A DNA stretch of 7,175 bases from Candidatus Woesearchaeota archaeon. Its GTDB lineage: Archaea > Nanobdellota > Nanobdellia > Woesearchaeales > UBA11716. The DNA is taken from contig DUKR01000075.1 of NCBI GenBank assembly GCA_013329175.1, positions 10,064 through 17,238 of the forward strand, read 5' to 3'. The position numbers and the translations under genes are program-made. Of this stretch, positions 1 through 3,746 are shown piece by piece (within the stretch, counting starts at the first letter, position 1; every line of letters starts with the position of its first letter). Below the pieces are notes generated by a model. The model ran no database searches and was not told the DNA's origin. It saw nothing but the letters and a program-made list of their open reading frames with translations.

Positions 1-90
1 TAATTACAGAGGGGCAGGCAAGCTTCATAATGGTGAAGTATTACCCCTTTTCCGCAAGATTATTATAGGCTGAAGGCGGGTGCAGGCAGC
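1..90 (+). other. Left flank, possible tail of an upstream gene
   Basis: No complete gene lies here. Two plus-strand frames are open from the window edge. One runs from 2 to a TGA at 71-73 and ends ...LPLFRKIIIG; the other runs from 3 to a TAG at 66-68. The first looks more protein-like (Gly, Leu and Ile in a plausible C-terminal pattern), and a stop at 73 would leave 17 bp before the next start, a normal operon spacing. A stretch this short is open by chance fairly often, so this is only a candidate. A short inverted repeat (CTTCA at 23-27, TGAAG at 34-38) is also present. Confidence 0.3.
52..67 (+). promoter_or_regulatory. Candidate BRE/TATA promoter for the first coiled-coil gene
   Basis: The AT-rich TTATTATA at 60-67, preceded by a purine/A-containing BRE-like stretch at 52-59, is centred 27 bp upstream of the ATG at 91. 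At the usual archaeal TATA-to-start spacing this would give a leaderless transcript. The match is weaker than at the promoters near 3040 and 3085. If an upstream gene reads through to 73, the element would lie inside that gene. A GGCGGGTG at 75-82 could instead act as a Shine-Dalgarno site. Confidence 0.35.
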
Positions 91-573
91 ATGCAACAGC
101 AGCAGGGGGGAGGGCTTTTCACCTTCCCTGGACAGAAGCAGCAGAGGCCCCCCAAAGAGCAGCAGAACAGCTTGGCAACTCCAGGGATGAATGACGTCAT
201 CCATGAGGTGAAGGACGTATCGCGTAGGCTTCGGACGCTTGAGGAGCGGTATTCCAACCTGCAGACCAAGAGCCAGATTACCGAACAGAACACCCTCTCT
301 AGGCAGCGCAGGACATCTCTTGAAATCAAGGCACTGAATGCGGACATCAGCGAGGTGAAGAAGGACCTCCTCGAGATTAAGGACAGGATGCTGATGATCA
401 TCAGGGAAATGCAGAACCTTGCTAAGCGAGAAGAGGTGACTATACTTCAAAAATATCTTGGCTACTGGGAGCCAGTAAACTTTGTGACAAGAAACGAACT
501 GAAGGAAATCCTTGATGAGCGCCTCGGAAAGCGAAGGCAAGAGGAGCCTATTGAGCATAGGGCAAAGGTTTAA
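91..573 (+). CDS. Glutamine-rich coiled-coil protein of unknown function
   Basis: This 160-residue protein has no signal peptide and no membrane span, so it is probably cytoplasmic. Residues 1-30 are low-complexity and rich in Gln, Gly and Pro. Residues about 33-118 are almost entirely charged heptad-like helix, a likely long coiled coil for self-association or pairing with another helical protein. Residues 121-137 (KYLGYWEPVNFVTRNEL) form a distinct aromatic/hydrophobic motif followed by a basic helix. I associate that motif with uncharacterised DPANN archaeal proteins, from memory only. The ATG at 91 is the only ordinary start after the in-frame stop at 34-36. The gene lies 51 bp before another coiled-coil gene on the same strand, and both begin with a short LF/Gly/Lys-Gln-Gln-containing segment. 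No enzymatic motif is visible. A scaffold or adaptor role is inference. Confidence 0.85.
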   Translation: MQQQQGGGLFTFPGQKQQRPPKEQQNSLATPGMNDVIHEVKDVSRRLRTLEERYSNLQTKSQITEQNTLSRQRRTSLEIKALNADISEVKKDLLEIKDRMLMIIREMQNLAKREEVTILQKYLGYWEPVNFVTRNELKEILDERLGKRRQEEPIEHRAKV

Positions 574-576
574 AAA
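561..576 (+). promoter_or_regulatory. Probable promoter of the second coiled-coil gene
   Basis: A GGCAAAGG BRE-like stretch (561-568) is followed directly by TTTAAAAA (569-576), a good archaeal BRE/TATA combination. It overlaps the stop codon of the preceding gene. Transcription would begin near 599-600, leaving a leader of about 25 nt before the GTG at 625. The second gene may therefore be expressed both from its own promoter and by readthrough. Confidence 0.5.
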
Positions 577-612
577 GAAAGGAAAGAGAAATTTTGGAAC
601 ATTCATACTAAA

Positions 613-620
613 AAAGAGGG
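613..620 (+). promoter_or_regulatory. Ribosome binding site supporting the GTG start at 625
   Basis: A purine-rich AAAGAGGG lies 4 nt before the GTG at 625. It is a partial Shine-Dalgarno match, consistent with a leadered mRNA from the promoter at 561-576. It is the main support for the non-ATG start. Confidence 0.45.
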
Positions 621-624
621 AATC

Positions 625-1287
625 GTGGCACTTTTTGGCAAGCAACAGCCTGGAACTGGAGGAGCGACTGCCAGCCAGATACAGTCTATGCGCCAGCAGG
701 GATATGCAGATAACCAGATAATCCAGATGCTGCAGAATCAGGGCTATCAGAGCCAGCAGATATTTGAGGCGATGAGCATGGCTGAGGCTGCAAATGCACC
801 CCAGCAACAAATGGCCATGCCCCAGCAGCAGGTCTATCCAGCACAGGACCAGAGAATGATGGGAGGGGGTCAGGAATTATATGACGTGGGCTCTTCAGTT
901 GATGACAGGGAAAGGATTGAAGAGGTTGCTGAGGCCATCATTGACGAGAAGTGGAATGACCTCCTGAAGGATATCAATAAAATATCTGACTTCAATGCCA
1001 AGACTGAGTCACGGCTGACAAAGATTGAGCAGGATATCAAGAACCTGAGGGACAATTTTGATTCATTGCACAGGGGAGTGCTTGGTAAGATATCTGATTA
1101 TGACAGGAATCTTGTGAGCGTGGGAACAGAAATCAAGGCTATGGAGAAGGTGTTCCAGAAGATACTGCCTGCGTTCACTGACAACGTGAATCGGCTTGCC
1201 AGGATTACTGATTCTATGCCTTCTGTTCATCCGCAGCCTCAAAAGCAGGGGCAAGGGATGGTTGTGAAGAAGCGGCCAATGGAGTAG
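625..1287 (+). CDS. Coiled-coil protein with tandem QGY helical repeats
   Basis: This 220-residue soluble protein starts at GTG, which has an upstream purine-rich site. Residues 22-50 hold two copies of a 14-residue unit (MRQQGY..., LQNQGY...) with conserved QGY and a following Gln-Ile, probably a small helical hairpin like those used for protein binding. Residues 57-83 are a Gln/Met/Pro/Gly-rich linker. Residues about 93-198 are a helical, coiled-coil-prone domain with an acidic start (IEEVAEAIIDEKW), a central IKNLRDNFDSLH segment and a conserved-looking KAMEKVFQKILP. The tail (200-220) is Pro/Gln/Lys-rich and probably disordered. From memory, the 93-198 domain resembles a family common in Woesearchaeota/Pacearchaeota with no assigned function. 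The gene converges with the membrane-protein operon across only 14 bp. A structural or tethering role is a guess. Confidence 0.87.
   Translation: MALFGKQQPGTGGATASQIQSMRQQGYADNQIIQMLQNQGYQSQQIFEAMSMAEAANAPQQQMAMPQQQVYPAQDQRMMGGGQELYDVGSSVDDRERIEEVAEAIIDEKWNDLLKDINKISDFNAKTESRLTKIEQDIKNLRDNFDSLHRGVLGKISDYDRNLVSVGTEIKAMEKVFQKILPAFTDNVNRLARITDSMPSVHPQPQKQGQGMVVKKRPME
688..771 (+). repeat. Tandem 14-residue QGY repeat inside the coiled-coil protein
   Basis: Codons 22-35 and 36-49 of the gene at 625 encode two aligned 14-residue units sharing Q-G-Y at unit positions 4-6 and Q-I at positions 10-11. The pattern suggests duplication of a short helix-turn-helix element. Confidence 0.6.
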
Positions 1288-1301
1288 AAATCCACTACCC
1301 T

Positions 1302-1808
1302 CTATCTCTTCACCATCAGAGCAACAGTCACGGCAGCTATGGCAAAGATCATGAGCATGCCAAGGACCATGGGGTGGAAGATGATGTTTGTAGCCTTGCC
1401 ATAGTCAATGCCCTCATCGCTCTCTTCTCCATCAACAGGAGCAGCATCGCGGGCGTAGGTTGCGGCGCCTATGATGATTGCGATGATGATGCCGGCAATG
1501 GAAAGGGCCTTAAGGCCTGAAAACTCAGAGGAATCCCCTGCTCCAAATGACTTCATGATCATAGAGAAAAAAATCATGAAGATGAAGACAATGACTATCC
1601 AGGGGGCAGTGACGTAGATTATGTTTGTCGCAAGCTCTGAGACAAGGACAAAAATAGCAAGAATGAGGGCTATGAGGACGTTGACTACCTGATTTACCCC
1701 AAGAAACTTGAAATAGTTCAGGATTGCCCAGACTGCCAGAAAAACAAAAATGAAGACGAACAGGCTCCCGAACTGCTCCAAGCCTGTGACGTCAAGAAAC
1801 GTTGCCAT
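1302..1808 (-). CDS. Small five-span membrane protein, third gene of operon
   Basis: This 168-residue integral membrane protein has predicted spans near residues 14-32, 41-60, 67-85, 100-118 and 146-166. Lysines in loops 1 and 3 and a C-terminal KR give an N-out/C-in topology by the positive-inside rule. Loop 4 (about 120-138) is strongly acidic and would face outside. The first span and following loop align weakly with the two genes upstream in the operon (spaced F, F, V, A, L, K and LG identities), so it is probably the most diverged of three paralogs. It starts 9 bp after the stop of the preceding gene without a clear Shine-Dalgarno site, suggesting translational coupling. No catalytic, transport or pilin motif is recognisable. 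It ends 14 bp from the convergent gene at 625-1287. Confidence 0.85.
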   Translation of the reverse strand: MATFLDVTGLEQFGSLFVFIFVFLAVWAILNYFKFLGVNQVVNVLIALILAIFVLVSELATNIIYVTAPWIVIVFIFMIFFSMIMKSFGAGDSSEFSGLKALSIAGIIIAIIIGAATYARDAAPVDGEESDEGIDYGKATNIIFHPMVLGMLMIFAIAAVTVALMVKR

Positions 1809-1817
1809 CGTCGCTGC

Positions 1818-2423
1818 TTATTTCTTTCCGCCAGGGAAGAGGTTGCTGAACCCCTGACCTATCTTTCCCAGGGCGTTCTCAGCCTTCTCGCCCTTACCAC
1901 TGCCTTTCGTGACAAACCAGACAATGAGGGCAAAGACCAGCAGCATGATGACTATTGCTATGGCATCGGAACCGAAGGCTTCAACGATATAGTTCCAGCC
2001 TCCCCACCAGTCTGCGCTTGCTCCGAAAATCCAGATGACAACGATTGCAGCCAAGATTACAAACCAGCCTGAAAGGGGATGGTCTCCAAGCATGGCTTCA
2101 CGGCCGACAAGACCGAGGATAAGGAGGAACATAGTCAGCCCCAACAGCAGGAGTACGGTCTGGGGGAGGGCATTCTTGAATTGCTCAACCACGTCAAACT
2201 GTGGCGGATAAAGCTGCAGCACGTGAGGGATGGTCACCAGCAGCGCGAGCACAAGTGCAATTGCCCCATTGAGCCTTTTCTGCTCTTCCCCAAGCAACTT
2301 TGACTTTGCCAGGACAGCATAGACGATGACAAATATCAGCATGAAGGGAAGCCAGAAATCAGACAGACCCCATCGCTCCATGATTTTAAGTAAATCTATC
2401 AGGTTTTCTCCGCCGATTGCCAT
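1818..2423 (-). CDS. Small five-span membrane protein, second gene of operon
   Basis: This 201-residue integral membrane protein has predicted spans near residues 22-39, 52-70, 87-106, 118-135 and 152-171, plus a Lys/Gly-rich tail (173-201) that would be cytoplasmic. Its first segment carries the signature GLxDxxLPFxLxF...VxAxLxKxK..G, shared with the first gene of the operon (14 identities in the 30 residues 16-45). An LNGAIALV segment then starts span 2. Loop 4 is tryptophan-rich (W139, W140, W143) and faces outside in the predicted topology. The ATG at 2421-2423 has a good ribosome binding site and follows the upstream stop by 15 bp. I recognise the motif as typical of uncharacterised DPANN membrane proteins, from memory, and cannot assign a function. 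Confidence 0.87.
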   Translation of the reverse strand: MAIGGENLIDLLKIMERWGLSDFWLPFMLIFVIVYAVLAKSKLLGEEQKRLNGAIALVLALLVTIPHVLQLYPPQFDVVEQFKNALPQTVLLLLGLTMFLLILGLVGREAMLGDHPLSGWFVILAAIVVIWIFGASADWWGGWNYIVEAFGSDAIAIVIMLLVFALIVWFVTKGSGKGEKAENALGKIGQGFSNLFPGGKK

Positions 2424-2426
2424 GGT

Positions 2427-2433
2427 ACCACCT
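2427..2433 (-). promoter_or_regulatory. Shine-Dalgarno site of the second membrane gene
   Basis: On the minus strand AGGTGGT lies 3 nt before the ATG at 2423, a strong match to the AGGTG core recognised by the archaeal 16S tail. It fixes the start and shows that internal operon genes use leadered initiation, while the first gene appears nearly leaderless. Confidence 0.65.
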
Positions 2434-2438
2434 TTTGT

Positions 2439-3008
2439 TTAGCTCTCTTTTAATACTTTTGGTTTTGTATCCTTCAAGATGTACATCATGAACATGATGA
2501 CAAGGATAATGAGGATGATAGAGCCAATTGCAGTAGAGTTCCTTCCACCACTGAGGACCTCCCAGAATATCTGAAGAAAGCTATCGCCATTGCTGTCAGT
2601 TATTGCGTCAAGGAAGATGATAATGATGCCGATCAGCATGACAAACATGAAAAATATCTTCCATCCACCCTCAAGGGACTGCATCTGGCCCTCCTTCATG
2701 AATGAGCCTATCAGGAGCATGAACAGGACGGATATCATCAGCAGGACAATGACGTTTGAAGAGACCGTGGTTATGGTTTCAACGAGCTGGGAGGATGCGA
2801 CGACTAGGAAGCCAACGACAAATGCAACCATGGCGTTGATGTTCTTCCTCGTGTAGTCCCTGTCGCCAATCTTTTCCACGCCAAATACCTTAGTCTTCTC
2901 CAGCATTGCAAAAACGACGGTGAAGACCAGCAGGAACGGCAGGACTACGTCATACAACCCTACTTCGTGAAAGAACTCGATAGTCTGCCTGAATATGGAG
3001 TCTGCCAT
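2439..3008 (-). CDS. Small five-span membrane protein, first gene of operon
   Basis: With the start at 3008 this is a 189-residue membrane protein beginning MADSIFRQ. Predicted spans lie near residues 20-37, 57-76, 84-103, 116-133 and 160-178. Loop 1 (38-55) and the C-terminal tail are basic, giving N-out/C-in topology; loop 4 (134-158) is acidic with an amphipathic FLQIFWEVL. Residues 14-43 match the neighbouring gene's signature (GLxDxxLPF..., KxK..G), supporting paralogy. An in-frame ATG at 3080 would add 24 residues but is rejected. The TATA box for this gene (3035-3042) would then lie inside the coding region, and the extra residues (KLPKTLNTYFIKKSKA) are poorly membrane-like. The gene heads the three-gene operon and diverges from the translin gene. 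Function unknown. Confidence 0.86.
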   Translation of the reverse strand: MADSIFRQTIEFFHEVGLYDVVLPFLLVFTVVFAMLEKTKVFGVEKIGDRDYTRKNINAMVAFVVGFLVVASSQLVETITTVSSNVIVLLMISVLFMLLIGSFMKEGQMQSLEGGWKIFFMFVMLIGIIIIFLDAITDSNGDSFLQIFWEVLSGGRNSTAIGSIILIILVIMFMMYILKDTKPKVLKES

Positions 3009-3034
3009 AGCCTTGCTTTTTTTTATGAAGTAGG

Positions 3035-3050
3035 TATTTAAAGTTTTCGG
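3035..3050 (-). promoter_or_regulatory. Archaeal BRE/TATA promoter of the membrane operon
   Basis: Read on the minus strand, CCGAAAAC (3050-3043) is a BRE-like element followed directly by TTTAAATA (3042-3035), a near-ideal archaeal TATA box. Its centre is about 30 bp from the ATG at 3008, so the transcript should start some 4-5 nt before the start codon. This is the strongest evidence for the 3008 start. Confidence 0.75.
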
Positions 3051-3070
3051 TAGCTTTGTCGAGGGGATTT

Positions 3071-3088
3071 GAGGAAACATATTTAAAT
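3071..3088 (+). promoter_or_regulatory. Archaeal BRE/TATA promoter of the translin gene
   Basis: GAGGAAAC (3071-3078) followed by ATATTTAAAT (3079-3088) forms a BRE/TATA pair. The TATA core is centred about 30 bp before the ATG at 3115, predicting a leader of about 4 nt. No Shine-Dalgarno site is seen at a useful distance, consistent with leaderless initiation. The element lies about 40 bp from the oppositely directed TATA box of the membrane operon. Confidence 0.75.
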
Positions 3089-3114
3089 CAACCGAATGCC
3101 ACTACCATCACAGG

Positions 3115-3696
3115 ATGATGCCACCCATGATAGACAGGAAAGCATTTGCTGGGATGAGAGCAGAGATGAAGGCGCATGAGGCTCGGCGAGAGCAGGTCAT
3201 AGCGCTTTCGCGGGATATCATCCGTGCTTCCAAGCAGATCATCTATGCGGTGCATCGCGGCGACATGGCTAAGGCTAAGAAGGAAATTGCCCTGACCACA
3301 AAGGACAGGCAGAAACTGGCCTCTTTAGGGAGCGGGATTGATACGGATATTGATGGAACTGCATTGCAGGAATACGTTGAGGCATTGTGCTATTATTCAT
3401 TTGTTGCTGAGAAGAAGATACTCACTGCTTCATCGCTTGGCGTTGATACCACTTCGTATCTTTTAGGGCTTTGCGACCTTACAGGAGAGCTTGCCAGGCG
3501 GGCAGTCAATGCAGTGATCAGGAAGGAGTTTTCAGAGCTTTCGCTGGTCCACAAGGCAGTTGAAGGGATTTATGGCGAGTTTTTGCAGTTTGACCTTCGC
3601 AACGGGGAGCTTCGCAAGAAGTCCGATGCCATCAAGTGGAACCTGAAGAAGATTGAGGAAGTGCTGTATGATGTGAGGGTGAAGGGGATGTGCTGA
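3115..3696 (+). CDS. Translin-family RNA-binding protein, probable ribonuclease
   Basis: This 193-residue all-helical protein matches the translin/TRAX family (Pfam Translin), the archaeal group described as predicted RNA-binding proteins. Residues 28-50 hold the N-terminal helix (LSRDIIRASKQIIYAVHRGD). Residues 84-96 (LQEYVEALCYYSF) and 115-129 (YLLGLCDLTGELARR) are the two signature helices, and 173-191 is the usual C-terminal helix ending RVKG. Family members form octameric barrels that bind RNA and DNA inside. In eukaryotic C3PO the nuclease activity belongs to TRAX and depends on two Glu in the QExxE motif and the Asp of DLTGE. All have counterparts here (E86, E89, D121, with E125 also kept), so RNase activity is likely by inference. 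Archaeal homologs have been reported to cleave RNA. Length is normal for the archaeal form. The gene is monocistronic and divergent from the membrane operon. A second ATG at 3118 is an equally possible start. Confidence 0.92.
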   Translation: MMPPMIDRKAFAGMRAEMKAHEARREQVIALSRDIIRASKQIIYAVHRGDMAKAKKEIALTTKDRQKLASLGSGIDTDIDGTALQEYVEALCYYSFVAEKKILTASSLGVDTTSYLLGLCDLTGELARRAVNAVIRKEFSELSLVHKAVEGIYGEFLQFDLRNGELRKKSDAIKWNLKKIEEVLYDVRVKGMC

Positions 3697-3703
3697 CCAA
3701 TAA

Positions 3704-3722
3704 GGAATGGATTTTCCATCCC
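3704..3722 (+). terminator. Weak hairpin between convergent genes, possible terminator
   Basis: ATGGA (3707-3711) pairs with TCCAT (3715-3719) around a TTT loop, extended by two G-C pairs after a mismatch. It lies 8 bp after the translin stop, in the 50-bp gap before the end of the convergent surface-protein gene. A T5 run at 3754-3758, just inside the end of the opposing gene, could serve archaeal T-tract termination. The stem is short, so this is only a candidate. Confidence 0.25.
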
Positions 3723-3746
3723 CGGAACACTACGTTACGGCCATGC

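Noticed and set aside
23..38. Inverted repeat CTTCA...TGAAG as an operator
   Set aside because: A 5-bp arm with a 6-bp loop is expected by chance, and it lies well upstream of the candidate TATA element.
25..810. 261-residue minus-strand open frame
   Set aside because: It lies opposite both coiled-coil genes, has a Leu/His/Pro-rich composition with no domain or clear start signal, and crosses a promoter and intergenic gap. The plus-strand proteins are far more protein-like.
91..1287. Archaellum accessory proteins (FlaC/D/E type) for the two coiled-coil genes
   Set aside because: The FlaD/E C-terminal signature is not seen, and no archaellin, FlaI, FlaJ or FlaH gene is nearby.
1302..3008. 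Membrane trio as a known transporter or secretion system
   Set aside because: There is no ATPase, Walker motif, pilin leader peptide or conserved transporter motif in the three proteins or next to them.
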